64,000 nt of DNA from Parageobacillus sp. KH3-4. Its GTDB lineage: Bacteria > Bacillota > Bacilli > Bacillales > Anoxybacillaceae. The translations under genes and the position numbers were made by a program. The notes under the pieces were generated by a model. That model was not told where the DNA came from and did no database searches. It saw only the letters and a list, made by a program, of their open reading frames with translations. Numbering within the stretch: the stretch's first letter is position 1; each line of letters begins with the position of its first letter. Below, piece after piece: positions 19,549-28,326 of this stretch. The stretch lies in NCBI RefSeq assembly GCF_022846435.1, contig NZ_AP025627.1, forward strand, positions 654,001-718,000. The letters run 5' to 3'.

Positions 19549-21513
19549 ATGAAAAAGTGGCTATGGCTATGTATGTTGTTTATTTTGTTGATGATGGTGG
19601 GCTGCCAAACGAACAAGGTCTTTGATGCGGAAACGAAAGTGATTCGCCATGAACCGGTTCATAGCGATAATATTGCGATCAACAAAAAGGGAGATACATT
19701 ATACATCGCCAACATCGACATCAATTCGGTCACTATTTTTAACACGAAAACGAAAAAAAAGGAAGCGGAAATTCGAGTTGGCAAAGAGCCAAGACAGCTC
19801 GCTTTAAGCCCTGATGAGCAGTGGCTATACGTTTCCTGCATGTATGATGATCGCGTCGATATCATTTCGTTGAAAGAGAAAAAAGTCGTCGACCATTTGA
19901 AAACGGGAATCGAGCCGTTTGGCGTAGTGACAAGCCAAGACGGCCAAACGCTCTATGTGGCGAATTATCGTTCTGGCACTTTATCGGTATTCGATTTAGC
20001 GAAAAGAAAGAAGAAAACAGAAATCAAAATTGGCGATCGGCCGCGCGCGCTCGCCTTAACCGCCGATGGGAAAAAATTATATGTGACGCAATATTTAGAT
20101 GCCAAGATTAGTGTAGTTGATACGAAACAAAACCGTGTTCTGAAAGAAATTGCGCTCGCTCCGTCGCCAGATAAAGAAGACCGCAAAAAAAGCCAAGGCA
20201 TTCCAAATACGTTGGAGCAAATCGTGATTGCGCCTGACGGAAAAAAAGCGTATATTCCTCATTTACTGACGAATATTGACACGCCAATTAACTTTGAGGA
20301 GACGGTGTTTCCAGCGATTTCTGTGATTGATTTGCAAAACGATGTAGAGCTAACGGACGAACGGAAAGAGCTGTTTGAAGAAATCAACGTAACGGATGTC
20401 CACAATCAAACGATGATCGTTTCCAACCCTTATGATCTTGCCTTTCAACCTGATGGAAGCAAAGCGTATGCAGTCATGTCGGGAAGCGAAGATTTGGTTG
20501 TATTTGATTTGCAGCGAGGAGGGAATGCTACGCAAATTTTGCGGCGCATTGAAGGGAATAATCCGCGCGGGATTGTCATTTCCCCAGACGGCAAAACATT
20601 GTACGTGCATAATGCGATGAGCCATGATCTTGCCATTATTAAAACGGGAGGAAACAGCCCGTACGCAAAAGCAAAAGCGATAAAGGGAACGATCCGTTTA
20701 ATTGCTAAAGATTCGTTATCGCCGCTTGTGCGTGAAGGAAAAACGATCTTTTATAGCGCCAATAGCGATGAATTTGCGATAAATATTACGGGGAATAACT
20801 GGATGAGCTGCGCATCTTGCCATAGCGACGGCGACATCAATAAACTTACTTTGCTGACACCGAAAGGCCCGCGCAATGTTCCAAGCAACATTTTAGCGAC
20901 GAAAACGGGACTATTTATGTGGGACGGTTCGCGCGATGATTTTACCGATTATATTCATACTGTGCAGAGCGAAATGGGCGGAATGACAAGCATTGACGCC
21001 GGAAAGCCACTGCCTCCGGACGTGCAGCATATGTATGACGCGCTGTTCGCTTATTTGGATGATCCAAGGTCTTTTCCGGTTCCAAAAAGTCCGTACCGCA
21101 ATCCGGACGGAAGCTTGACAGCGAAAGCGAAGGAAGGGGAAAAGCTTTTTAACGGCAAAGGAAATTGCCTCAGCTGCCACAGCGGCGAATATTTCACCGA
21201 TAGCCCTAAAGCGGTCGATGCTAGCGGACGTTTGACAACGGCGAATACGAATTATTTGCATGACATCGGTACGGCAAATCCGAACGATAAGCCATCTGAA
21301 GGTGACGCAAGGGCGCATTTTACAAATCCGCGCACGCCGAAGCAATGGGATACTCCAACGTTGCGCGGCGTATGGGCGACCGCCCCGTACTTGCATGATG
21401 GCAGCGCAAAAACGATTGAAGAAGCGATCGAGCGTCATCAGACAAAGGAAGTGAAAACGTTGACACCAGGGGAAATTGCGGCAATTGCGGAATATGTGCG
21501 TTCACTGCAATAA
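19549..21513 (+). CDS. Lipoprotein: YVTN-type beta-propeller fused to di-haem cytochrome c peroxidase-like domain
   Basis: The 654-residue protein has a lipoprotein signal (MKKWLWLCMLF..., lipobox MVGC, C19). Residues about 35-370 form repeated beta-propeller blades of the YVTN/YncE kind (LYIANIDINSVTIFN, LALSPDEQWLYVS, LYVANYRSGTLSVFD, LALTADGKKLYVTQY). The C-terminal domain has two CxxCH haem sites, C421-C424-H425 and C540-C543-H544. It also has LFMWDGSRDD and TPTLRGVWATAPYLHDG, which resemble MauG/BCCP di-haem peroxidases. A surface redox enzyme is implied; its substrate is unknown. A strong Fur box precedes it, which is odd for a haem protein because it would be made when iron is scarce. 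Confidence 0.8.
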   Translation: MKKWLWLCMLFILLMMVGCQTNKVFDAETKVIRHEPVHSDNIAINKKGDTLYIANIDINSVTIFNTKTKKKEAEIRVGKEPRQLALSPDEQWLYVSCMYDDRVDIISLKEKKVVDHLKTGIEPFGVVTSQDGQTLYVANYRSGTLSVFDLAKRKKKTEIKIGDRPRALALTADGKKLYVTQYLDAKISVVDTKQNRVLKEIALAPSPDKEDRKKSQGIPNTLEQIVIAPDGKKAYIPHLLTNIDTPINFEETVFPAISVIDLQNDVELTDERKELFEEINVTDVHNQTMIVSNPYDLAFQPDGSKAYAVMSGSEDLVVFDLQRGGNATQILRRIEGNNPRGIVISPDGKTLYVHNAMSHDLAIIKTGGNSPYAKAKAIKGTIRLIAKDSLSPLVREGKTIFYSANSDEFAINITGNNWMSCASCHSDGDINKLTLLTPKGPRNVPSNILATKTGLFMWDGSRDDFTDYIHTVQSEMGGMTSIDAGKPLPPDVQHMYDALFAYLDDPRSFPVPKSPYRNPDGSLTAKAKEGEKLFNGKGNCLSCHSGEYFTDSPKAVDASGRLTTANTNYLHDIGTANPNDKPSEGDARAHFTNPRTPKQWDTPTLRGVWATAPYLHDGSAKTIEEAIERHQTKEVKTLTPGEIAAIAEYVRSLQ

Positions 21514-21610
21514 TTCAAGAATAGCGCACGCGAAGAATGATGCTATGTTAAATAAGCGCCAAATGAATATATATGGCGTCAAAACGGCCTAAAGCAAGGA
21601 CGTCATCTAC

Positions 21611-21647
21611 AAAAAAACAGTCTGCCTCAAGCGTACGAGGCAGACTG
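21611..21647 (-). terminator. Terminator of znuA
   Basis: An 11-bp perfect stem CAGTCTGCCTC/GAGGCAGACTG is followed on the minus strand by seven T. Confidence 0.9.
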
Positions 21648-21653
21648 TAGATT

Positions 21654-22604
21654 TTATTGGAGCGCTTTTTGCAGCACGCGAATATTTTCTTCCATGAGAG
21701 CGAAATAGTCTTTATTTGCTTTTTTATCTTCGGAAGTTAGCGATTCTAAGTTGTGCAGCCGCAAAGAATCAGCACCAATCTCGTTTTTTACAATTTCAGT
21801 AATTTTGGATGTTGTATTTTGCTCAAAAATGACATATTTGATGTGATGTTGTTTGGCTGTTTTAACAATTTCAGCTAATTCTTTCTGCGAAGGCTCATTC
21901 GTTGGCGAAAGCCCGGAAACGCTCAGCTGTTTAATGCCATAGCGGTCTTCCCAGTATCCGTAGGCAGCGTGCGCAACAAGAATTTCTTTTTTCGGAGCTT
22001 TCTTTACGACGGTTTGAAATTGTTGGTCAAGATGTTCTAATTTTGATTTCAATGCTTCAAAGTTTTTTGTAAATGTTTCTTTTTTCTCTGGCTTTAGTTC
22101 AATGAGCAAATCTCGAATATGTTCAGCCATTGTAATAGAGCGGACTGGGTCAAGCCATACGTGCGGATCTTTATCGACGTGATGCTCGTGTTCATGTCCA
22201 TGCTCGTGCGCATGCTCTTCATGTGCAGAGTCTAACAGTTCGATCCCTTCAGTAGCTGCGAGGAAATGAACCTGTTCATTCTTTAATGTTTCTTTGAGTT
22301 TATCGGCAAAGCTTTCCATCCCTTGCCCAATATAAATAAACGCATCCGCATCGGCCAACTGTTTCATCGTCTTTGTTGTCGGCTCAAATGTATGCGCTTC
22401 GACGCCAGGAGGATAAATGCTTTTCACGTCCACATAGTCGCCCCCGATTTTTTTCGTAAAATCTTCAAGCGGATAAACGGTCGTATAAATGGTTAAAACG
22501 TCTTTTGCTTTTTCAGTCTGTTCGTGATTTTTTTCAGCATTGCAACCGTACAAAAAAGCAGAGACCACAAGTAAAAGGGATAAAATAAATGGTTTTGCTT
22601 TCAT
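21654..22604 (-). CDS. znuA: Zinc ABC transporter substrate-binding lipoprotein (ZnuA/AdcA type)
   Basis: A 316-residue cluster A-1/9 metal-binding protein. It has a lipobox (LYGC, C21), a histidine-rich acidic loop typical of zinc receptors (about residues 128-142), and metal-ligand candidates H71 and H148 in GVEAHTFEP and DPHVWLDP. ATG 22604 follows GGAAGGTG; the longer ORF was rejected. A Zur box lies just upstream. No permease or ATPase gene for zinc uptake is found in this window, so it must work with components encoded elsewhere. Confidence 0.9.
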   Translation of the reverse strand: MKAKPFILSLLLVVSAFLYGCNAEKNHEQTEKAKDVLTIYTTVYPLEDFTKKIGGDYVDVKSIYPPGVEAHTFEPTTKTMKQLADADAFIYIGQGMESFADKLKETLKNEQVHFLAATEGIELLDSAHEEHAHEHGHEHEHHVDKDPHVWLDPVRSITMAEHIRDLLIELKPEKKETFTKNFEALKSKLEHLDQQFQTVVKKAPKKEILVAHAAYGYWEDRYGIKQLSVSGLSPTNEPSQKELAEIVKTAKQHHIKYVIFEQNTTSKITEIVKNEIGADSLRLHNLESLTSEDKKANKDYFALMEENIRVLQKALQ

Positions 22605-22656
22605 GTTAAGCACCTTCCTGTAAATGTGTTTGACAAGCAAACTCCTTTGTTATTAT

Positions 22657-22673
22657 ATCGTAACAATTACGAT
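22657..22673 (-). promoter_or_regulatory. Zur box upstream of znuA
   Basis: On the minus strand ATCGTAATTGTTACGAT matches the B. subtilis Zur box (AAATCGTAATNATTACGTTT) with one change in the palindrome core. It lies between the yciC stop and the znuA start, so znuA has its own promoter. Confidence 0.8.
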
Positions 22674-22694
22674 TTGAGAACTAGAATAATGGAT

Positions 22695-23879
22695 TCATTG
22701 GGAAACAGTAAATTTAGGAAGAGGATCTAAAAATGTCGCCCAATCTTGTTTCATTTCCTCATCTGTCAGCAAACACTCATCTAAAGACGTTTCAATTTCC
22801 TGGCGATTCATGTCAATGCCGATAAAGACGAGTTCCGTCATGCGATCTCCATATGTCTCATCCCACTTAGCGAGCAACTCAGGATCTTCTTTAAGAATTT
22901 GTTGGCGTTCCGCTTCTGGATAAACAGCAACCCATTCACCAGCTCCTTGAATCATAATGGATGTTCCTGCCTGTGATAAAAGACTGCACATGTCATTTCT
23001 TGAAGCAAGCCAGAAAAAGCCTTTTGCGCGAACAACTTCAACCGGCCAATTCTCAAGCCAATTCATGAAACGTTCTGGATGAAACGGACGTCTTCTGCGA
23101 TAAACAAACGAAGAGATGCCATACTCTTCTGTTTCTGGAGTATGTTCCTCATTCAATTCTTTCATCCATCCTGCAGCTTGACTAGCTTTTTCAAAGTCGA
23201 ATAAATGGGTATTTAAAATTTCGTCCAGTGGCACTTGGCCGAATGTTGTTTGGATAATTTTCGCTTCCGGGTTTAACTTTTTTAACACGCCTTCAAGTTT
23301 TTTCGCATCTTCCGGACGAATAAGGTCAACTTTATTTAGTAGAATAACATCGGCAAATTCGATTTGATCAATCAGCAAGTCCACCACTTCACGTGTATCC
23401 GTTTCGTCCACAGCTTGCTTTCGGTCAAGCAAGCTTTCACCTGATGCAAAATCCGCCCAAAAGCGATTCGCGTCGACAACTGTAACCATCGTATCCAAAC
23501 GACATTTTTTTGTTAGGTCAATTCCTAGCTCTTTATCAATATATGTAAATGTTTGCGCTACTGGAATTGGTTCACTAATTCCTGAGGACTCGATGACAAT
23601 ATAATCAATGTTTCCGGTTTCTACTAGCTTTTCCACCTCTTTGATTAAATCTTCACGCAACGTACAACAAATGCAGCCGTTTTGAATTTGCACCAGCTTT
23701 TCTTCGGTGCGAGAAAAACCACCTTGTCGAATCAGTTCAGCATCAATATTTATTTCGCTCATATCATTCACAATAACTGCGATTTTCTTTTCTTCTCGGT
23801 TATGCAAGATATGATTGAGCAGCGTCGTTTTCCCTGCACCAAGATAACCGCTTAATACAGTAACAGGTATTTTTTTCAT
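22695..23879 (-). CDS. yciC: Zinc-responsive CobW/COG0523 GTPase (YciC/ZagA)
   Basis: The 394-residue GTPase is a zinc metallochaperone of the COG0523 family, made under zinc starvation. It has a Walker A motif GYLGAGKTT (11-19), the metal-binding CxCC (C69-C71-C72), the ESSGISEP switch region and NKVD for guanine recognition. The C-terminal CobW domain follows. The second ATG (23879) is used because GGAG is 9 nt upstream of it and only 3 nt before the first. It has a near-perfect Zur box upstream and is followed by znuA. Confidence 0.93.
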   Translation of the reverse strand: MKKIPVTVLSGYLGAGKTTLLNHILHNREEKKIAVIVNDMSEINIDAELIRQGGFSRTEEKLVQIQNGCICCTLREDLIKEVEKLVETGNIDYIVIESSGISEPIPVAQTFTYIDKELGIDLTKKCRLDTMVTVVDANRFWADFASGESLLDRKQAVDETDTREVVDLLIDQIEFADVILLNKVDLIRPEDAKKLEGVLKKLNPEAKIIQTTFGQVPLDEILNTHLFDFEKASQAAGWMKELNEEHTPETEEYGISSFVYRRRRPFHPERFMNWLENWPVEVVRAKGFFWLASRNDMCSLLSQAGTSIMIQGAGEWVAVYPEAERQQILKEDPELLAKWDETYGDRMTELVFIGIDMNRQEIETSLDECLLTDEEMKQDWATFLDPLPKFTVSQ

Positions 23880-23904
23880 TATCATGTTCTCCTTCTTGTT
23901 AGAT

Positions 23905-23923
23905 AATCGTAATCATTACGATT
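23905..23923 (-). promoter_or_regulatory. Zur box upstream of yciC
   Basis: AATCGTAATCATTACGATT is a perfect 9-1-9 palindrome and an almost exact Zur consensus. It is about 25 nt upstream of the yciC start. Confidence 0.9.
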
Positions 23924-23929
23924 TAACAA

Positions 23930-24417
23930 TGCTAATCATACAAGAAAATGTCCAAAAAAGCAACGGTTATTTTGACATCGTTCAAGATTTTTAACATTTT
24001 TCCCGAGAAAGTCCCCCGCCTCTAAATGAAGGGAAGGGAGAGATGAATCGGAAAGTTTTTTATTCATAAAAGCGAACATATGTGCTAACTGACTTCTTCT
24101 ACGCAGAAACTTTCTTGATAAAGGTGGTAAGAAACTCCCACCTCGCCATGACATGAAATGTAGGTGGGAGAGATTCATGAGACGCAAGTCTTGCAATGAA
24201 ACGAGGCGGAAGCTGAAAGGAGATATCAAGGCGTTTGTTTGTGAACTGATCTAACATCGGTGATAAGTGATCAACATCGTTTTTTATCGGAGACGAACAG
24301 AGAAAGGTTCGAGCATACTAATGTTTCCCGATGACTTTCTCGTTCAAGTATGCTTGCCGAAAAGCTGCACTATATCCGCTTGTCATGTTTAATAGTTAGT
24401 TATAGAAAAGTCACCGT
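23930..24417. other. Non-coding region with inverted repeats, possible IS200/IS605-type remnant
   Basis: About 490 bp between yciC and yidD without a supportable gene. It contains a 9-bp inverted repeat CTCCCACCT/AGGTGGGAG (24135-24143 and 24162-24170) followed by AGATTCA. That layout resembles the right-end hairpin and guide-RNA scaffold of IS200/IS605 (TnpB) elements. A second repeat, GCATACT/AGTATGC, is at 24313-24319 and 24347-24353. No tnpA or tnpB coding remnant is visible. The assignment is tentative. Confidence 0.3.
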
Positions 24418-24654
24418 TTATGATTGGCGTTTTTCCTGCTTTTCGGGAACAGGATCGAATCCGCCGGGATGAAACGGGTGGCATTTTAAAATTCGCTTCA
24501 TCGTCAGCCAGCCGCCTTTGATGGCGCCAAACCGTTTCACCGCTTCTAAACCATAGTGCGAGCAAGTCGGATAAAAACGGCATGTCGGCGGCTTTAACGG
24601 AGAAATGAAAATTTGGTAAAAACGGATGAAGGAAATTAACAATTTTTTCGCCAT
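24418..24654 (-). CDS. yidD: Membrane protein insertion efficiency factor (YidD)
   Basis: A 78-residue YidD/DUF37 protein that helps YidC-dependent insertion of membrane proteins. The family signature is plain: an N-terminal amphipathic helix ([19 protein letters not shown]), then [19 protein letters not shown], then [13 protein letters not shown] with the conserved cysteines. ATG 24654 follows GGGAG; an upstream GTG at 24666 is less likely. It is a single gene, divergent from luxS. Confidence 0.93.
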   Translation of the reverse strand: MAKKLLISFIRFYQIFISPLKPPTCRFYPTCSHYGLEAVKRFGAIKGGWLTMKRILKCHPFHPGGFDPVPEKQEKRQS

Positions 24655-24824
24655 TTTCTCCCACACCTAACTAAAGAAACAAATTTGATCGCAATGTATA
24701 TCATATCATAAAGGAGAAACAAAGACGCATATAATGTCTCGAAACAATTGATACAAAAAGGATGAAAAAAATCGGATTTCGGTGTATGATGAAAAAAGAA
24801 AAACAAAGTAGGAGTGATGATCGC

Positions 24825-25298
24825 ATGCCTTCAGTAGAAAGCTTTGAGTTGGACCATTGCGCTGTGAAAGCTCCATATGTCAGACATTGTGGCGTCCATA
24901 AAGTCGGAAGCGATGGCGTTGTGAATAAATTTGATATTCGTTTTTGCCAGCCTAATAAGCAAGCGATGAAACCGGACGCGCTTCACACGCTTGAGCATTT
25001 GTTAGCTTATACCATCCGCAAACATGCGGAAAAGCACGATCATTTCGATATTATTGATATTTCGCCAATGGGCTGCCAAACTGGATTTTATCTTGTTGTG
25101 GGCGGTTCCCCGACCGTTGATGAAATTATTGACTTGCTGGAAGAAACGATGAAAGATGCGCTGAATGCTACGGAAGTTCCAGCGGCAACGGAGCGGCAAT
25201 GCGGGCAAGCAAAATTGCATGATCTTGAAGGGGCAAAGCGGTTAATGCGCTTCTGGCTGGAGCATGATAAAGAGGAATTAAAGAAAGTGTTTGGATAA
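24825..25298 (+). CDS. luxS: S-ribosylhomocysteine lyase (LuxS)
   Basis: LuxS cleaves S-ribosylhomocysteine to homocysteine and DPD, the autoinducer-2 precursor, in the activated methyl cycle. The 157-residue protein has the metal site H54-x-x-E57-H58 plus C126 in RQCGQAK, and C84 in the catalytic pocket. ATG 24825 follows AGGAG by 10 nt; the longer upstream reading has no ribosome site. It is monocistronic, with its own terminator. Confidence 0.97.
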   Translation: MPSVESFELDHCAVKAPYVRHCGVHKVGSDGVVNKFDIRFCQPNKQAMKPDALHTLEHLLAYTIRKHAEKHDHFDIIDISPMGCQTGFYLVVGGSPTVDEIIDLLEETMKDALNATEVPAATERQCGQAKLHDLEGAKRLMRFWLEHDKEELKKVFG

Positions 25299-25308
25299 TG
25301 ACAAAGGG

Positions 25309-25341
25309 GCTATCATCGGATTGGTGATAGCTTTCTTTTTT
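25309..25341 (+). terminator. Terminator of luxS
   Basis: GCTATCA (25309-25315) pairs with TGATAGC (25325-25331), then a T-rich tail. Confidence 0.8.
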
Positions 25342-25523
25342 GTTTAAATTGCTTTCTTTTAGTCAACGATGGCAACTAATAAAAAATGACACAAAGTTGT
25401 CTAATATCGATAGGAATTAGATTTTGCTACATTGTTTATTTCATTGTAAAATATGGCTGAAAGAAACAATTGGAAAAGTATATCATTTTTGCAATGGGAA
25501 ACAATATAGATCGATATAAGCAT

Positions 25524-25549
25524 GTTTTACTATTGCCAAAACGAGGTAT
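25524..25549 (+). promoter_or_regulatory. Possible sigma-B promoter of dps
   Basis: GTTTTA (25524-25529) and AGGTAT (25544-25549) are 14 bp apart, close to the sigma-B consensus GTTTAA-N13/15-GGGTAT. B. subtilis dps is known to be a general stress gene. The inferred leader would be very short. Confidence 0.5.
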
Positions 25550-25573
25550 AACATGTTAAGGAGGAATGAAGGT

Positions 25574-26014
25574 ATGCCAAAACAATTAACAGACATTGTG
25601 AACAAGCAGATTGCTAATTGGAGTGTCCTTTACATTAAACTCCATAATTATCATTGGTATGTAAAAGGTTCTCAATTTTTTACGCTTCACGAGAAATTTG
25701 AGCAATTGTATAACGAGGCTGCGCTACATATCGATGAATTGGCGGAACGTCTTCTTGCGCTTGGCGGGGCGCCAGTTGCGACGATGAAAGAATGCTTAGA
25801 ACAATCGTCTGTAAAAGAAGCGACTGGGCAAGAAACAGCGGAACAAATGGTGGCAACGATTGTAAGCGATTTTGAAACGATGATTGCAGAATTAAAAGAA
25901 GGAATGCAAGTAGCTGATGAAGTTGGAGACGAAACGACAGGCGACATGTTGCTTGGCATTCATCAAAGTTTGGAAAAACATGTATGGATGCTAAAATCGT
26001 TCCTTGGCCGATAA
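25574..26014 (+). CDS. dps: DNA-binding ferritin-like protein Dps
   Basis: A 146-residue ferritin-like mini-cage protein that oxidises and stores iron and protects DNA from peroxide. The inter-subunit ferroxidase ligands are all present with Dps spacing: H27, H39, D54 and E58 (KLHNYHWYV...LHEKFEQLY...[14 protein letters not shown]). ATG 25574 lies 9 nt after AAGGAGG, and the ATG-less upstream extension was dropped. A sigma-B-like promoter precedes it. The neighbouring ytkC and ytkD reproduce the B. subtilis order. Confidence 0.95.
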   Translation: MPKQLTDIVNKQIANWSVLYIKLHNYHWYVKGSQFFTLHEKFEQLYNEAALHIDELAERLLALGGAPVATMKECLEQSSVKEATGQETAEQMVATIVSDFETMIAELKEGMQVADEVGDETTGDMLLGIHQSLEKHVWMLKSFLGR

Positions 26015-26039
26015 GCGGATATAAAAATTATCATTTATC

Positions 26040-26075
26040 AATCACTCCTTCGATGGCGAAGGAGTGATTTTTTTA
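26040..26075 (+). terminator. Terminator of dps
   Basis: A 13-bp stem AATCACTCCTTCG/CGAAGGAGTGATT with a 4-nt loop is followed by seven T. Confidence 0.95.
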
Positions 26076-26144
26076 TAGGAGGCTATCTATACATCTTCCC
26101 TCTTGGCAGCATACGATAATAATGCTCGTTACAGGAGGGAGAGT

Positions 26145-26540
26145 ATGCAAAAATATATGTCGATGTTGGGCGTTTCGTTTGTTGGTTCATTTGTTTCATT
26201 TCTCATTGGAGGCGTGGACTTATTAGTTATTATTTTACTTTGCTTTGTGATAGCAGACTACGTAACAGGATTGATCGCTAGCGCCATCGAAGGAAAATTG
26301 TCGAGCCAAGTCGGATTTCGCGGTATTGTCCGCAAGATACTCGTTTTTGTTTTAGTGGCTGCTTCTCATTTATTAGATATCGCGATTGGCTGGGGCAATC
26401 ATTTTATTCGTGATGCTATTATTTTCTTCTATATAATAAATGAGTTTATCTCTATTGTTGAAAATGTGGGGAGAGCGGGTGTACCGCTTCCATCTTTTTT
26501 AAGGAAGGCGATCGAGCTTCTTAAAGATGAGACAGACTAA
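26145..26540 (+). CDS. ytkC: Phage-holin-family small membrane protein (YtkC)
   Basis: The 131-residue protein matches the Phage_holin_4_1 family (toxin secretion/phage lysis holin). It has about three hydrophobic segments (VSFVGSFVSFLIGG, LLVIILLCFVIADYVTGLI, and ILVFVLVAASHLLDIAI). AGGAGGGAG precedes ATG 26145. It is a conserved chromosomal gene in Bacillus next to dps, and no phage genes surround it, so it should not be read as prophage. Its cellular role is not established. Confidence 0.85.
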   Translation: MQKYMSMLGVSFVGSFVSFLIGGVDLLVIILLCFVIADYVTGLIASAIEGKLSSQVGFRGIVRKILVFVLVAASHLLDIAIGWGNHFIRDAIIFFYIINEFISIVENVGRAGVPLPSFLRKAIELLKDETD

Positions 26541-26613
26541 TTTTAAAGCATAATTTTTTTTGCATTCACCACACTAAACGATGAAGAAGCTAGATCATAA
26601 GGAGATGACAAGC

Positions 26614-26946
26614 GTGGCGGAACAGCAAAAGAAAACATATTATGTGTCGATCGCAACAGGGGAAATTTCGCAAGTCAAGACGGCTTCCCCGTGGGATTTT
26701 CAAATTGAAGCGACAGATGATGAAATTATCCAATTGCGCGAGTACTTCGATCAAAACTATTCAACGGACTGGCAGGCGTTTTGGCGCACTCATGTTCCGT
26801 ATGTTCAATATCATTACGATCGTGAAAACGATGCCTATGACGAAACATTAAAGAAAATATACCAACTTATTTATAAGCTGGGGAACGAAGAAGCAAAAGA
26901 ACATATTCGTTCGCTTGGCTTCATCTGGAAGGAAACAGAAGAATAA
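26614..26946 (+). CDS. Hypothetical 110-residue protein
   Basis: The protein is soluble with a beta-start (KKTYYVSIATGEISQ) followed by a helical, acidic and aromatic-rich remainder (FDQNYSTDWQAFWRTHVPYVQYHYDRENDAYDETLKKIYQLI). I do not recognise a characterised family, though its position before ytkD suggests a conserved Bacillaceae hypothetical. GTG 26614 is used because AAGGAG lies 9 nt upstream; ATG 26605 overlaps that site. Confidence 0.65.
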   Translation: MAEQQKKTYYVSIATGEISQVKTASPWDFQIEATDDEIIQLREYFDQNYSTDWQAFWRTHVPYVQYHYDRENDAYDETLKKIYQLIYKLGNEEAKEHIRSLGFIWKETEE

Positions 26947-26950
26947 AACG

Positions 26951-26980
26951 AAAGCCGCCGATGTTGGTGGCTTTTTTTAT
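26951..26980 (+). terminator. Terminator after the 110-residue hypothetical gene
   Basis: AAAGCCGCC pairs with GGTGGCTTT across a GATGTT loop and is followed by T-run. Confidence 0.8.
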
Positions 26981-27037
26981 GGCGTCGTTTGCAAGTATAA
27001 TGAAGGAGAAGAGAAAGTAGGAATGAGGTTTATGAGG

Positions 27038-27520
27038 ATGGATGCTTTTTTTGACTACTACGGAAATCGCGTGTTATTGTCGTTTATGGATCATCCGTTT
27101 TCACTGAAGCCCGGACACGTTTGGGTCATCTGCCGCTATGAGGGGCAATGGCTGCTAACGAATCATCCGGAACGCGGGTTGGAATTTCCCGGTGGAAAAG
27201 TAGAAAAGGGAGAAACACCGGAACAAGCCGCAGTTCGCGAAGTGAAAGAAGAAACAGGGGGAATTGTTGGGTCGTTAACGTATATTGGCCAATATAAAGT
27301 AGTAGAGCCGGCCATTACAAAAAATATATACTTTGCGGAAATCGCGGCGATCGTCGAGCAGTCCTCTTATTTGGAAACAGACGGTCCAGTGTTGTTGCGT
27401 TCATTGCCGGAAAATATTCGCTTCGATGAACGGTTTAGTTTTATCATGAAGGACAATGTATTGCAATATACGTTAAAAGAAATGAAGAGACGTTCTTTGT
27501 GGCGCGGCGAACGTCTCTAA
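27038..27520 (+). CDS. ytkD: Nudix hydrolase (YtkD, 8-oxo-dGTPase type)
   Basis: A 160-residue Nudix protein with the box [24 protein letters not shown]. Its flanks ([17 protein letters not shown], and the C-terminal [18 protein letters not shown]) match Bacillus YtkD, which removes 8-oxo-dGTP and other oxidised nucleotides. The start is uncertain among ATG 27023, 27032 and 27038; I used 27038 (GAGG 9 nt upstream), which aligns best with the B. subtilis N-terminus. It overlaps the convergent ABC permease gene by 4 nt at the 3' end. Confidence 0.87.
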   Translation: MDAFFDYYGNRVLLSFMDHPFSLKPGHVWVICRYEGQWLLTNHPERGLEFPGGKVEKGETPEQAAVREVKEETGGIVGSLTYIGQYKVVEPAITKNIYFAEIAAIVEQSSYLETDGPVLLRSLPENIRFDERFSFIMKDNVLQYTLKEMKRRSLWRGERL

Positions 27521-28326
27521 CGATGTTTCATTAATTTTTTTTCGATCATGCTGACAGCTTGATACATGACGGTTGATAAAAGAGCGATGACGAGCAGGCT
27601 CATTAGCACAAGCGTAAAGTTAAAAACTTGGAATCCGTAAATGATCATATAGCCAAGCCCTAATTTGGAGACGAGAAATTCGCCGGTAATAACTCCGACC
27701 CACGATAAACCGACATTGACTTTTAACGTAGAAATAATCGTCGGGAACGACGATGGCAGCACCGCTTCCTTAAAACATTGATAGCGGGTGGCGCCAAATG
27801 TTTTCAATACTTTGAGATAGTTGGCATCGACTTCCTGAAAGGCAGAGTAGACGACGATCGTCGTAATGATGACAGAAATAATGACTCCCATCGCGATAAT
27901 CGAAGTGAATCCCGGACCGAGAGCGACGATGAGAATGGGACCGAGCGCCACTTTCGGCATGGCGTTAAACACGACTAAATACGGATCAAGCGTTTTTGCC
28001 AAGCGCGGAAACCACCAAAGAAGGGCGCCGAAACATGCCCCTGCGACCGTGCCGATCATAAACCCTAACATCGTTTCCAATAAAGTGACGAACGCATGGG
28101 TAACGAGAGAGTTGTCGGCCAGATTTTGAACAAATAAGCCCCAAATCGCGGAAGGCGAGCTGAACAAAAGCGGGTCGATCCAGTGATGCCGGCTTGCCGC
28201 CTCCCATAGCAGAAAAAAGGAAACAAATATGATAAGCTGAAAAAAGCGAATAAGCCGCTTTTCTTTTTTTCGTGACGCAATGTACTGCTGGTGAAAAAAA
28301 CGAATTTGTTCATTTGTTTGTTTCAA
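27517..28326 (-). CDS. ytlD: ABC transporter permease (YtlD, SsuC/NMT1 type)
   Basis: The 269-residue integral membrane protein has about six hydrophobic segments and the EAA loop ([36 protein letters not shown]) that contacts the ATPase. The start is TTG 28326, with GGAAGGAG 10 nt upstream; the longer reading would run deep into the ATPase gene. It overlaps ytlC by 17 nt. With ytlC and ytlA it forms an importer of the nitrate/sulfonate/taurine/thiamine-precursor class. The substrate cannot be read from sequence. Confidence 0.88.
   Translation of the reverse strand: MKQTNEQIRFFHQQYIASRKKEKRLIRFFQLIIFVSFFLLWEAASRHHWIDPLLFSSPSAIWGLFVQNLADNSLVTHAFVTLLETMLGFMIGTVAGACFGALLWWFPRLAKTLDPYLVVFNAMPKVALGPILIVALGPGFTSIIAMGVIISVIITTIVVYSAFQEVDANYLKVLKTFGATRYQCFKEAVLPSSFPTIISTLKVNVGLSWVGVITGEFLVSKLGLGYMIIYGFQVFNFTLVLMSLLVIALLSTVMYQAVSMIEKKLMKHR

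Noticed and set aside
23936-24229. Minus-strand 97-codon ORF between yciC and yidD
   Set aside because: Low-complexity leucine/serine-rich translation, no good ribosome site, and it spans the inverted repeat.
26145-26540. Prophage remnant signalled by a holin-family gene
   Set aside because: ytkC is a conserved chromosomal gene next to dps and ytkD; no other phage genes are present.
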